The notes under the pieces were generated by a model. That model saw only the letters and a list, made by a program, of their open reading frames with translations. It searched no databases and was not told where the DNA came from. This document shows, one piece after another, positions 11,033-23,280 of a stretch of DNA of 64,000 nt. The stretch is from Chrysogorgia sp. JL179-B06. Lineage: Eukaryota > Cnidaria > Anthozoa > Scleralcyonacea > Chrysogorgiidae. Each line of letters begins with the position of its first letter. The stretch's first letter is position 1. The DNA lies in NCBI GenBank assembly GCA_035772405.1, contig JAYKKM010000191.1:2128001-2192000 (forward strand). The letters are read 5' to 3'. The translations under genes were made by a program, and so were the position numbers.

Positions 11033-11745
11033 TTACACAGGGAGAACTATTTGGCAAGAGAGTCGATTTGAGACACGGTCGAGTCGACTTGAAACGTTCG
11101 AGTCGATTTGACACGCCCTAGTCGATTTGACAGCCGGGAGTCGATTTAACACACACGGGTCGATTTGACACGTGCGAGTCGATTCGACACGTGCGAGTCG
11201 ATTTGACATACGCGAGTCGATTTGACACTCGTTAGTCGATTTGACAATTGACATGAGTCGATTTGAAACTCGGGGGTCGATATGACACGCGGGCGTCGAT
11301 TTGACGAACAGGAGCTAAATTGGCACGCGGGAGTCGATTTGACAGCGGAGTCGATTTGCCACTGGGAGTCGATTTGACAAGTAGGTCGATTTGACATGTG
11401 TAAGAGCCGATTCGAAAAAAGAGAGCCAAAATGAATTCATTGGGGGCTGATATGGACATCATAAGTAGCGCTGCAAGTGGAGCCGTAACAGCCCTGGGAA
11501 TGAGAATCGTTTTGATCTGTGGGGCTGAATTGGAAAACGGTGGGGCTGAATTGAAAAATGGCAGGGCTGTTTTGGAAACGGGTAGGGCCAAATTGGCTTT
11601 TTAGTGTATCTAAAATGGCTCTATTAGTGTCGATCTAGCTCTCGAATCCCAAAATGGCTTTCACGTAGGGCCAAAACAGCTTCGGCTCCAACAGGGCTAA
11701 AACGAAATTTGGGGTCGTGTCAACCCTTTTTCATTTACAGTGTGG
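11033..11745. repeat. Right terminal array of the foldback element
   Basis: From about 11060 to 11400 there is an array of degenerate 17-21-bp units built on GTCGATTTGACACGCG. From 11430 to 11710 longer phrases of the form GGGGCTGAATTGGAAAA follow. It ends with CATTTTTCATTTACAGTG-like sequence that is the inverse of the left tip. Units vary in sequence and length, so this is not a CRISPR array. Confidence 0.75.
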
Positions 11746-12069
11746 CAATTGCAAATATATGTATGATCATGACATGCTATCTGTGATAAATCCACAGCCA
11801 TCATCGAATTGGTAAATTCTCTGAAAAAATATGCTGCTTAAAGGATTAAGCCAGGGCCACTTCAGGAACCATTAATGACAATGTTTGACCATAAAACACA
11901 TACTGTAAACTTCCAATAATAAGATCTCCCAAAAAGTAAGTCCTCTGCATTCTATACAAAAATCCTTCTCAAAATAAGCTCCCCCAAACATAAGCCACAG
12001 AATTATGTATCATATATGATATATAGGGTTTTACATAGATATAAATTTAAATTATGATATAAATAAGTG
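11746..12069. other. AT-rich spacer
   Basis: Lies between the foldback element and the right arm of the large inverted repeat. Nothing recognised. Confidence 0.3.
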
Positions 12070-12202
12070 AAAACAACAATAATGTACTTCTTGCTGAAAG
12101 CTAAGCAATCAAAGGCAACAATATTAATTAATAAAGCAATAATGTACAACCACACAGAAACTTATTTAGTATTTAGATAATTACAGTACCATTCGACAAC
12201 CT

Positions 12203-12277
<75 letters not shown>

Positions 12278-12834
12278 TATATAGATATAGATATATAGAT
12301 ATATAGATATATAGATATAGATATATATAGATATATAGATATAGATACAGCATATATAATAGTATATTTGGATAAATAAGTTGAGTAACCACAAAAATTA
12401 AGAGAAAGAACGAAAGCGCTACCACAGTGAGTCCTTAAAACCTTTGTCCAGATACAGTAAATAAATCCTAAGTGATCCAAACCACTGACAATTCAACGAC
12501 CAAGCTTCTTACTTGGCGGTTTGCACTTTGCAGGACTTCAAAACATGGAGCTGTGGGAATAATTTTCCAGACGTTTTCCGCCTAAACTTACAATATTTTT
12601 TGTCCAAATACCTTTGAATACTTTCTACTTCTTAGGATATTTGGGATGAGTTCGATTTGTGAACAGATAATTGCTTAAATACGCGAAAACTCGGCTTCGC
12701 CTAAGTAAAACTATATAGCGTAGTCACAGAAAGTGGTCACTCCAAGATGGCCGCCGCTTGCTATTTCCGGCTTCAATTTTCGTGACTCCGAAACAATAGG
12801 TTGCTCTATCCAGTCCTATTTTTGAGATCAGTGG
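12070..12834. repeat. Right arm of the large inverted repeat
   Basis: Reverse complement of 2190-2830, expanded by a (TA)n and (TAGATA)n tract at 12208-12350 that the left arm lacks. The arm is interrupted at 12834 by the 3.2-kb DDE_3 element and resumes for 30 bp at 16023-16052, ending CATTAAACAC like the mirrored left tip. Confidence 0.75.
12208..12350. repeat. (TA)n / (TAGATA)n microsatellite
   Basis: Pure TA runs followed by TAGATA variants. The apparent reverse-strand frames here (poly Tyr-Ile) are artefacts of the repeat. Confidence 0.95.
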
Positions 12835-13084
12835 TTCCAACGCGCGAACGTAGGCGTTGTCAAGTGTCAAATGGAACGTTGCTAAGGTGGAAATGTGTAA
12901 ATATTAAAACCATCGAAGTGGCGGCAATCATTCAAAACTTATCTTCAATAAATTCGTACTTTGTCACTCAATAAACCGAGTCTTTCGTGTTGTATTTTCA
13001 AAAGCCTGACAGAAATACATATTTTTAAATAATATTATCTATAATAGGTACTTTATATTATTTATACTTCACGGCCAACGGTTT

Positions 13085-14190
13085 TTGAAAATGTGGCGCG
13101 TAAACGAACATGGTCGATTATTTGCTCCCGGAAAACATCTATCAGAAGATTTGAGACTATTGATAGTAAGCAAGATTATTGGTGCCGGAGGTGATCCAGA
13201 GACAGGAATTTTTCCTGGGCAATTCGTAGATATAGCGCGTTCCCTTGACGTCTCATCTGCAGTAGTGTCAAAAATTTGGAAACGCTACTGCCTGGAGCGA
13301 AGTATCAATCCTAAACCAAAAAGTGGTGGTAACCCCAGTCATTTGTCGGAAGGCGATCTCCTCTATATAGAATTTAAAAAACGACAACGGCGTTCAATCA
13401 CATATAATGAAATACTGCAACAACTGTACGAATTTGGGGACTTGCCTTACGGCACGACTTCGATGACGGCATTGTCCGAAGCAGTTCAACACAGACTTCC
13501 TAGTGGAAAATAATTTAGCTATAAAAAGTTGAATGTTGTAGCACAAGAAAGGTTCACTATACAAAATATGGCATGCACACAACTTTTTGTAGAATACTTG
13601 AACAGCAAGGACCCATATACTTTAAAGTTTTTTGACGAATGTGGTCTGAAGGTACCACAACACGGCGCGCGAAAGTACGGACATGCTCCCGTTGGAGAGA
13701 GAGCAATCGAATTCCAGAGATACGCCGAAACGCCGAACACTACAGTTAACCTTATGTGCTCATTAACTGGAGTCGACTACGTAAATGCAGTTGATGGCAG
13801 CGCGGATACAGTAGATTTTCTTGCATTTTTCGAAGAAGCGTTTCACTCGATTAATGTTCGAACTGGACAACCCGTGTTAGAGCCTGGCTCAGTTATTGTT
13901 ATGGACAACTGCGCAACCCACCACAACGCAGTTTCTTAAAACTTTAAGAGAATTCTTAAATGATATTGGCATTGAGTTGGTGTATATGCCAGCATATTCT
14001 CCTGATTTTAATCCTGCGGAGTATGTGTTCGGAAAGATGCGTACATTAATGAAATATAGATTTGGGGACATCACTAACTTAACGTACAATTGCTGAATGT
14101 GTTGCTCACATGTACACTTCACTCGAATTCATAACTACAGGTGACATGCGAGGATTTTTTGAATATACGGGCTATATTCAAGTCAGTTCG
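13085..14190 (+). pseudogene. DDE_3-family transposase, decayed
   Basis: An N-terminal helix-turn-helix region (FVDIARSLDVSSAVVSKIWK, about residues 46-65) is followed by a linker and the catalytic fold. SVIVMDNCATHH carries the second Asp and YSPDFNPAEYVFGKMR the catalytic Glu, the pattern of Tc1/mariner-IS630 (DDE_3) transposases common in anthozoans. An in-frame TAA at 13511-13513, a frameshift near 13930 just after MDNCATHH, and another near 14085 inactivate it. The remaining sequence is well conserved, so decay is recent. Its partner gene at 14609-15993 converges on it. Confidence 0.8.
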
Positions 14191-14608
14191 TCAGTAAATG
14201 ACATGCAGTAATTTATAATTTTTATACAACTGAATCTAGATTTCAATTAAAGTTTTATTTTATAACAACAATTCAACAGCTTGCATGCTCAGTATAAACT
14301 TGTATATTTCCACATTTATATACGATTACATTAGAGCCGTTATTACGTAAATGAGTAGGATTTTATCATGAACAATATCAAAAGTTTGCCAAACAAGCGG
14401 GGAACAGGCTTTGCCTTCTCAAACATTATATACATGTCAATTTCACAGTTCAAATTTAACGACGTTTCAAACGTAAACAATTAATTACTGTAAACGCGTT
14501 TTCAAACTAGCACTATATAAACGGTAGCTTGCAAATGGTAATAACTTTACGGCTATAAACTTTAATGTATCAGTGTATGTTTGTAATATTATTTACTGTC
14601 GTTTTGAG
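14191..14608. other. Intergenic between the two convergent element genes
   Basis: AT-rich, no coding signal. It probably holds both 3' UTRs; AATAAA-type signals are not clear. Confidence 0.35.
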
Positions 14609-15993
14609 TCACTTTCGGGTCTTTAAAAATAACAATGCTACAGCTGCGTCTGCTTCGATTTGAAGTTCATCGTCGCGTCTCACGCTGTCATTGCCATTGG
14701 GTCGAACAATAGAACAACTTTCCGAGTCTGATTCGCATTCAAATTCTTCTCGTTGACGTCTAAGCGCCAAGTGATAGTCGTCCTTCTCTTGTGCAACCAA
14801 AATCCCTGCTCCAGGTTATTTGCCCAATTCGCTACGTCGACGTTTCACAGGAAATCGTATCGAATATTCTTCTTCAAGAGCTGTTTTCTGGGAAGATACG
14901 CGGTGATCTGTTTCTTGCGGAGTCTTTGTAGCTTTCATAAATGTGGCTGTTACCCTCGATTGTTCTTGTACGTACACCGTACTTAGTAGGTTCATGACAT
15001 TGGTTCGAGTGGCAAGCGTTCCTTTTAATTTACTTTGTTAGAGGACAACATCCTTATTTAATACCAACCAATTCTTGCGTCCACAGGGGCTAGTGTACCT
15101 GTCGGGTTTTTGATTCACAATAATGTCTTCAATTCTCTTGGAGGAGGAATTTTTCAGTCTTTCCATGGCAGTTGTAGCACTGTCCTAATCAGTTTGAGCC
15201 TTTCGCAATTGACTCTGTAGCTTTGTGACATCTTTCGCGATACTTGCTCGGAGAGATTTCTGATCGTTGTGCTTCGTCAGTATTCCACAAGAAAAAGCTG
15301 ACCGACATGTGCTGAACTGACATGCTTTTCTTGTGTGCCCAGTTTTTAGATGGCAATTACCGCACACGGACAAGTGACCAACGTTTTGGCTGCTATAGCT
15401 GTTGACAACTTGTTGTCCAATTTCACGAGTTTTTCATTACTTTCATTTAATTGTTCGGAAATGTCTTCAACAATCTGTTCGTATCTTTTAGCATGCCTTT
15501 CTAGTGGTAAAACCACATGTTGAGGATCGCTCGAGTTGATTATTGTATTATTTTTGATATTGTTCCCACACAAACGAACCTGGGCAGACGACTGAATGTT
15601 CGCATTTTCTGAATCTGGCGTTTCTTGATTTTCCACGTCAAGGCTATACGTCTGCTTCTTGCATTTTCAGGACGTAAACATTTTTGGTAGTGCATTTAAC
15701 GGCGATTCGTTGGCTGCCACACGAATAACAATTGCCTTCACACGTTCGTTTAGTAGTTTCATCATCTGTGATTTGAAATATTTGGGCGATATACTATCGA
15801 TATCGGCTCGGCCTGGTTCAACGACACTCAAACGTAACGAGTCTACAGTTGGCGATAACTTCGCGAGATGCGGTACTTCTATCAACATACGCGTGTAGAG
15901 CCCCCATAACAAAGATAACAACTCGTTGTTGTCCATAAACAGTGGGGTTATTCGTTCATTCCATCGAAAGTAATAATAACTTTCCATGGACAC
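14609..15993 (-). pseudogene. Zinc-knuckle protein encoded by the DDE_3 element, decayed
   Basis: The - strand reads a ~460-residue product in pieces. The N-terminal part (15993-15667) includes LLSLLWGLYTRMLIEVPHL. A TGA at 15669-15667 interrupts it; the same frame continues to about 15370. A frameshift leads into a cysteine/histidine cluster C-x2-C-x4-GH-x4-C-x4-C (CGNCHLKTGHTRKACQFSTC) and a coiled coil to 15185. Further pieces include CGRKNWLVLNKDVV. This matches a family I associate with anthozoan transposable elements. Its role is unknown; nucleic-acid binding by the zinc knuckle is an inference. Confidence 0.6.
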
Positions 15994-16052
15994 TTGACAA
16001 CGCCTATGTTCGCGCGTTGGAACGACGACATGAGCGTGACGTCATTAAACAC

Positions 16053-16923
16053 TCAACCTGAATCCGCAGTAATTAAACATCATTGGGTTGACTTGACAAA
16101 TAAATTTGAAGTCATTGAACAATTATTCTGAAGCGTCCGAACAGCAACAAACTTGAAAGACATGTCCCTGAAGTTGAGCCGTATTAAACATGTCGAGGAA
16201 ATGAAAGCATCGACAAGACCAAAGAACGGGTTGTACAGTCTTTATCCACCAATTCGTCCTCCCTTTCAAATGTTCTCAGGACTGCTCCTTTTCGTTCGGT
16301 GATGGCAATTTGCCTGAAGTCGGTTCTGGTTCTTCAAGATTCGCAACGAATTAAGCGATTCAAGTTCTGGACAGCAGCGACGAATAACTTTAAGCAACGT
16401 ACTTTTCTGTCATAATAGTTATACATTTTACAATTCATTTGTATTGTCAGTTTTGAGGCTTCACATATCTTCGAACTTTCTTTGCCGAGGCCGGCAGTTA
16501 AAATTAATTAAAATTTCGTTTGCCTAAAAACTTGATTGACAGGTTTTCGCTGTTTGTAATTTTTCTCCAATCATATTCAAGTATTTTGCTAGCTTCTTTG
16601 TCGAGTTGTCATATACCCCCGGAAGACAGATTTTAATGGCTTTGAAAATAATTTACAAATTATAAAATACAAGTAATATAATAAATATCCCATTGAGTTG
16701 TTTGTGCGATAATATTGCCGGGCATTTTACCATTTTTAAAATACACCCGAATTCCAAAACTTGTATAAATACTTGGCCGTATATAGGTTCGGTTCATCAG
16801 AAGTATGACGTTTGAATTAGTTGTCGAGCCTTGACCAAACGAAGTCGAAATTCCCGACAGCTCGAGTCGAACTTAATCATTCAAACTCGCTGAATTAGGT
16901 TCGGAAGAATGATAAGTTCGACG
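16053..16923. other. Intergenic, no gene recognised
   Basis: Flanks the large inverted repeat. Nothing nameable; it may hold upstream parts of the DIRS-like element in unreadable condition. Confidence 0.3.
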
Positions 16924-17916
16924 ACGTTCCAGGCATCGCCAACTCTATTGCGGACGCCCTGTCCCGATTCCAAATGGACACATTCCATAGAATGGCCCCT
17001 CATGCTTCTTCCCAACCTACCAACATCCCAGAATCACTGACCAACATCTCACATCAAAAGTCAACCAATTACTCGCAGAAACCATCGCTCTTCCACAAGC
17101 GCTACCTACTCACCTGGCATCAAGAAATACTTAGAATCCTGTTTTAACCACCGTCTAGTGTGCACCCACAAACTCCCAACTATTCCAACAGAAGAAACGC
17201 TAGTCTACTTCGTCGCCTCACTCCAAGAAAAGGTACAAATACCACACTGCAAAACTGTACTTATCAGCTGTTAAGAATTTATACATCGATACCACTCATA
17301 TATTTCAACTCCAACGCCTCTGCCAAAGGGTTTCTAACGAACGTAGGACAACACGCGACGGTAAAGCGAGAACCAATGACAATTTCCATTCTGGGTCAGC
17401 TATATGACATCTTAAAACCAATGCTCTCCGAAGTCATTGACACTGTTATGCTTTGGGTATCGTTTACATGTTGGCGTTCTTAACTTCTTATGCTTTTTAC
17501 GAGTCGGCAAATTCACCTTTCAACCACCTGGCAAAGCTTCCGTGGCCGTTAGGGACGCGTGTTTCACACCGAACATTGCGAACCCAACTTCGAACTCGAC
17601 TCTTTGTCAATTAAACAATCCAAAACCGATCCTTTCCGCGAAGTCACATCACTCACAATCGCTAAAAGCAAATCACATGTCTGCGTCGAAGCCCTCCGTG
17701 AGTATCTTCTACAGCGAATCCCGCAAAACGAACAATAACCTTTATTTACCTTAAAGAGCGGAGAAGCTCTTACTCGGACAGTCCTAAATTCTAACTTAAG
17801 AACACTATTATCATATCTTGGCTATTAAGATAAGCACGTCTACGCTCTCGCATAGCTTCGAATAGGGGATGCTACAACAGCCGCTGCTGCAAAACTTACC
17901 TCTCTGGCTAATTAAA
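16924..17916 (+). pseudogene. DIRS-like element: RNase H end and tyrosine recombinase, left part
   Basis: Starts with VPGIANSIADALSRFQM, the typical end of an RNase H domain with the ADALSR motif, as in DIRS/Ngaro elements. It runs through recombinase blocks in changing frames: LPTIPTEETLVYFVASL near 17175, FLRVGKFTFQPPGKA near 17505, FKSGEALTRTVLNSNLRTLL near 17755, and HSF / RIGDATTAAAAKL near 17850-17895 with the H-x-x-R motif broken by an indel. The coding sequence is cut at 17916 by the KDZ transposon and resumes at 39311. Several stops make it a pseudogene older than, or decayed since, the insertion. Confidence 0.65.
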
Positions 17917-19419
17917 CACCCGTTGAACCAACTCCTCAACGGGTACTACCCATCACTTCTCAATTGAGAAACACGGGTAGTACCCGTGCCAGACTGTCGT
18001 CTAAGTAGCCTGGCACGAGCCTCTCCTGCATATAATTATAATTCAGCCAATTATAACCGACTTTACCAATTCAAGGAAAAGGAATAATTATATCGCGCGC
18101 TACTAGAAAATATAATATTCTAAGCTCGCTCGCACGAGGCGCATTCTAAACGAAGGAAAATGAAACGATGTAGAAAAGCTGTGGTAAAAACAACTGTTTT
18201 GGGAAGACACGGTAAATCCGTGTTTCGTACTCCACTCATTGTGAAAAAACAAATCTAAACCAATATGGCACTCGAAGACTCAAAATATCAAACGGAATTC
18301 ATTGTCCTCCGTTGACGCAAGCACGAGTCCCAAACAGTGAGAACAACGACGAAGCAGTCAACGAAAGTCTTGACGATGGGCTAGCCAACGAAAACAGTAA
18401 ACCAACGAAAGATTGCAAACCAATCTAATTGGGAGAAGGTGCGAGATGCCTTGTTAACGGCAAGGATCGAGGACGAAGGATTTTATGAAGATTCCCTTTG
18501 CGTTGTTTGCAAAGATTTAGTGGCTTCCATACGGTGCCAGTACTGTGGCCCAAGGCAGTATTATTGCTGTGACTGCGCCCAACAGATACATTCAGAAAGG
18601 AATCAGTTCCATGTCCTTGAAAAGTGGAAGGTAAATAAAGCGAAATTATTTTAAATTTTACATTTTTAAAAACACTTAATATGGTATTAAATATTATACT
18701 TTAATGTTATTGCCCTTGCAGGATGGTCATTTTATTCCTTTGTTCCCCAACCATGGTGTTGTGAAATGCGCACATCAATGCAGCTCAACCATTTTGAAAA
18801 TGTTTAAGCTGGTGGACTCTTTTGGTAATACATGTATAGTCAAGTTTTATCTTAATAGTAAATTGTTAACATGTAGGTACAGGTAAATTGACGATCATCA
18901 ATTTGTATATTGTGATGATAATGAATGTGTAGATTGTTATATATTAATTTAAAGCATACTGTATTAACCCATTCCGCCTGAGTTAAGCAGCTTCTTTTCC
19001 AGTCATTGCAGAAACTGGCTCACTGCAAGTACTATAACTCAAAGTGTATTCAGTTCTTTTTAATTAGATGCAAGTTCTTGCAATTAGGGAGAGAAAGATA
19101 AGTTCATCAAAAATTATATTCCATTTACTTAATGAAATGAAAATTTAGTGTAGTAAACTTTTTAACTGTACGATTGATTATTTTTATTGATTATTAATTG
19201 TACCATCAATATTGATTGTATTATAATTACTACCTTCTAAAACTCACACTGCATTTATTATATACAGGTACTGTAGATGGGAATGTTTTACTAAGAAATA
19301 TGCAGTGACATATTTTCCATATCCTCACTATAGTGAAGATATGATCACGTGATTAAACCAACCTTTTCCCACCTTTTGCATTGAATCTACATAATAAAAA
19401 GAAAATTACAAGGTGACAT

Positions 19420-19527
19420 GAAGATATGAATTTTATCTTCTTGTGGTAAAAACAATATTTTATTCATTCGCTACGCTCGTTCGTAAAACATTGTTTTCAC
19501 CACTCGAAGATAAAATTCATATCTTCG
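19420..19527. repeat. Palindromic MITE-like hairpin in a KDZ intron
   Basis: GAAGATATGAATTTTATCTTC and its complement flank a short centre containing ATTCGCTACGCTCGTTCG. A ~108-bp imperfect hairpin. Confidence 0.7.
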
Positions 19528-21805
19528 CACCACCGTGTAATATCCTCTAATTACTTAATATCATAAATTATATTTTTAAATACTAGGTAATCAACATCTG
19601 AAGCAAGTTGCGACCTGCGATTGTGAAAGTGATGCTGTCACTCTAATTCGATGTCATTTTTGGCCTGGTTCACCAGAAAAGCCTACTGTTGCCTTTCATT
19701 TTAAATTAATGGACCTTGCTGAAACACTGTTTCTTCATAGCCAGGTTTCCCTTAAAAAAATTTCTGAAGTTGTATTAGAGTTAACAAACCAACTACAACC
19801 ATGTCTTGTAAGTAGCAACATCAATATTTTCTATTTAAATGTACCATACTCATACTGGGCATTACCGTAGGGGGCAATTTAAGATTAATTTTTATTCTGG
19901 CTAACTGTAGACAATAATTACAGTGTATTATTCTGGCTAAATACTGTACCAGCCTATAGTACCACTTAATGGTTTTAAAAGTTATAAACTACATAATAAA
20001 ATAGAAACCTTTCTGCTCACAGATTGCATCTCTTTACAACATTTTGAATTCTGGTTGCTTTGAAGAATACAGGTATATAATATTATAATATATATTTTTA
20101 TTGTAATCACTAATGCTATAACATAACAGGGCACCTGCCGGCCTTAAAGGGGTAAATAAATTGTAATGTTGTTCTATAAAAATATTGCCTTATTACACAT
20201 ATTTGAAGATATTTCTTGTTTGCTGTCCATACATATAGATACCACAAGCATAAGCTCCGATATCTGGATTCATTTGCCCCAGACCTTTACAATGGAAAAG
20301 AATGCCCTTTATGTCCAAAGGTTACTGTATATATGTGTTTTTAGAGAATGTGCTGAATGTTGTAGCAGTTGTTATAATTATTGTATAGGAATTATCATAC
20401 TGTATATTGTGTATCCTTGAAACTGATTAACCCATTAGAGAGCAAGAGTGCACTTTAGTCTTTAGCATATAAGTAATTTAATTATTTTGGCTATTTAGGA
20501 GAAAGGAGTGCTTATTGAAAGCCTTGATGCTTGCTTTGGGTTATCAAGAAAGAAAGCTCGGGGAAAACTGAATTAACAGGAAGACATGGAAGCCTGATCT
20601 TCAGTGATCAAAATGATGTGGATAATTATGTCGAAAATTATGGTCATGTTAAGAATGCTTCAGATGTTCAGGTACCGTTGTCTTAATCTTATATAATTAT
20701 AGTAGTAAATATACATGTATACATAGTAATTTTCACAAAGTAATGTAGTTAATAGTAACTGTATAGTAAATTCCCTGTTGTATATCTTGTAATTTTACTG
20801 TACTGTATATCGTGAAGATTTTTAGCAATGAAATATTAATATATCCAGATCCTGTATTTATGTTTAGGATTGTAGCCGATTCCATGCCGGCGAAGTTTTA
20901 CCTGCCCTCAGAAGCAAAGGAAAAAACAAAATGTTGGATGAAAAAGGTGTATTTGGGAGAGTTTGTCGACATGACTTTCCCAAGAGTTTGTTAAACATCA
21001 AGCATGGTGAAAGGTTTGTGCTATATGTTAGTTATATGTATAATTGCTGTACCTACGTACACTTAATAGTTGTTTGCCAAAATAATTTCCAGCTAGTTCG
21101 TAATTAAGTTACTCCTCCTACAGTGTTTTCATTCCTTTTAAATTAGGATTTCGTATTCTGTTTATGAACTGAAGAAATTAAAAGAAAGCATTAATGGGAC
21201 GTCGTTGCAAGTGATATTGATGTACGATATCGCTTGTATTTTATCAACTCATTTAAAGGTGGGTTCAGTCAGCTTCTGTGAAAAACTGTATTTTTTTTAA
21301 ATTAATACATGTATATAATTATGTATTTGTTTTAAGAATAATGCTGAAGAAGAGCTGCTGCAAAATGTCACCCTTGCAGTGCCAATATTTCATTGTTATG
21401 GTCACAAGGCATCCTGTCAAGTATGAATTGTATTTTCCAGTTCTATTTAACAATATCTTTGGTAGTATATGCAAAATATTTTACAACAATACTTTCCAGA
21501 GCTTATTATATCCATTTTTCTATTATAGGTAAAATTTAGTCCCAGAAGAACAATGAATGCTGGTTTAAGTGATGGTGAAGGAGTGGAGCGGTTTTGGTCA
21601 TTTCTGCGCCAGTTTTCATCAATCACCAAGGAAATGGCAACTGATAAAAGGGTTGATGTTTTAACTGATGCCACATTGCATTATCGTCAACATCTACTTG
21701 AGCGATTTGGTAAATGTTTACATAAAAACATCAATGTTTACATAAAAACATTTATGTTTACATAAAAACATTCTGCTCTCTGTTTTTAGATCTACTGTCC
21801 CTTAC

Positions 21806-22085
21806 AAAAATATTCTATAGAATTATTCTATAGAATATTCTATAAAATATTCTATTAGATTTTGGGACAAATTCTATTGCATATTCTATAGAATTCTATT
21901 GCATATTCTATAGAATTTCATTGAATATTCTATAGAATTCGTTTGAATATTCTATAGAATGCCATTGAATATTCTATAGAATACCATTGAATATTCTATA
22001 GAATACCATTGAATATTCTATAAAATACATTCAATATTCTATAGAATACCATTGAATATTCTATAGAATTTAATTGAATATTATT
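21806..22085. repeat. TTCTATAGAATATTC array, left
   Basis: Roughly 20 degenerate palindromic units. Each unit contains the self-complementary CTATAG core, so the array can fold on itself. Confidence 0.85.
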
Positions 22086-22734
22086 GATTTAAATACTTGA
22101 TGAAAAACAAATTTGGTCCCGAAGCTGTCCGCCTTAGAGAGAGTTCACTGTAAATGCATTGAACCTTCATCATTGGAGATGACTAGAAGGCATATTGAAA
22201 ATAGTGGAAGACATACGTTCCTTGTCGGCCCTTACAAATAATATATAAACAATGAATTAGAAATTTGCTAGAATAAGTTTAATATTAATACCTATATATT
22301 TATATTCCAGCTGATGTTAAATAAATATTAAATAATATAATAATACATGATAAAACTCTTACTAATAATTTAGTATCAAGCTAAATATGCATCATTGTCA
22401 ATCAAGCTAAATGCCATGATATTTGCAAACAGATTATATACCTGAAATTCCATCACAAACAGATTATATATATACTTTAAAATATTTAAATAAAGTAATA
22501 AACCTATTACAAATTATAAATAACATGTTCTATTTTTGAACAGCATCAAACATTCTATTCTGTGCCTTTAAAACATTGGTGACATTGTTCACTTTGGCTG
22601 TCATTATTTGTTTTGTCGTTTTCTTTGCAGGCAAATTTCTTAGCAGCATGTTCTGTAAAATTAAAATGACAATAGATAGGGAAATTGTTATTGTAATGAT
22701 GTAAATGGCTACTCTGAGTGACGAACTATAGTAC
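22086..22734. other. AT-rich, no gene seen
   Basis: Interior of the intron-10 element. Nothing recognised. Confidence 0.3.
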
Positions 22735-23190
22735 CGGACAAGTAGAGAAAATTCTACTTGGCCCAGCTGGGATTCGAACCCACGACCTTCAGTTTGCTAG
22801 TCCGATGCTTTACCGACTGAGATACAGGTCAAATTGGGAGCAGGTGGTCAAATGATGGTACTTGGAGTTGGGCTATTTGATATTTCGAAACAGATACTAG
22901 TTTCATCAATATCTTGACAAACAGTCTTTATACATATAGATTTAATATTATGAGGATTCGGGTGGTGAATAATGATGATGTAAATGGAACTCCATTAATA
23001 TTACATAATATATATGTAACCATAATATTACATCTATATATGTATAAAGACTATTTGTCAAGATATTGATGAAACTAGTATCTGTTTCGAAATATCAAAT
23101 AGCCCAAGTACCATCATTTGACCTGTAGCTAAGTCGGTAGAGTGTTGGACTAGCAAACCAAAGGTCACGGATTCAAATCCAAAGGTCACG
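22735..23190. repeat. Palindrome with tRNA-like heads (P1)
   Basis: Arms of about 220 bp (22735-22985 and 23010-23190) share ACTAGTTTCATCAATATCTT / complement. Each outer end carries a tRNA-derived head: one on the - strand at 22760-22831 and one on the + strand at 23119-23180. The better head has box A-like TATCTCAGTCGGTAAAGC and box B GGGTTCGAATCCC with an AGC triplet in the anticodon-loop position. This is SINE material, not a functional tRNA. Confidence 0.7.
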
Positions 23191-23280
23191 GATTCAAATG
23201 ACAAAAAATTCAATTAAAAAATGACAAAATATGTATTCAGATTCAGACATTGTACCATGGGTTGTAATTTTTGCTGAAGA

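Larger units (their letters stand above)
3732..11745. mobile_element. 8-kb foldback-type element with satellite-like ends
   Basis: The outer tips CACTGTAAATGAAAA (3732) and its reverse complement (ending 11745) are inverted. They continue inward as related GGGGC-plus-ATTTTGG repeat arrays on both sides (3755-4470 and 11033-11710). The interior carries decayed exons on the - strand (SAM-like, coiled coil plus kinase, and a C-terminal exon). No clear target duplication is visible (left flank TTTACCTG, right flank TGGCAATT), so the family is not assigned. It sits inside the larger inverted repeat 2156-16052. Confidence 0.5.
12835..16022. mobile_element. 3.2-kb DDE_3 (Tc1/IS630-like) element with two convergent genes
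   Basis: Ends carry a 34-bp inverted repeat, TTCCAACGCGCGAAC... at 12835-12868 and its complement at 15989-16022, with one mismatch; weaker similarity continues inward. Inside are a + strand transposase pseudogene and a - strand zinc-knuckle protein pseudogene reading toward each other. The opposite arm of the surrounding inverted repeat (2180-2200) still shows the uninterrupted site. The exact target duplication is ambiguous: the empty site reads GTGGTTGGAACG, which shares TTGGAACG with the element end. Confidence 0.75.

Noticed and set aside
11060..11400. CRISPR-like look of regularly spaced GTCGATTTGAC units
   Set aside because: Units and spacers both vary in length and sequence, spacers are only a few bases, and the setting is eukaryotic. 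It is a degenerate minisatellite at the end of a foldback element.
12162..12480. Two reverse-strand frames rich in Tyr-Ile
   Set aside because: Translation of a (TA)n/(TAGATA)n tract.
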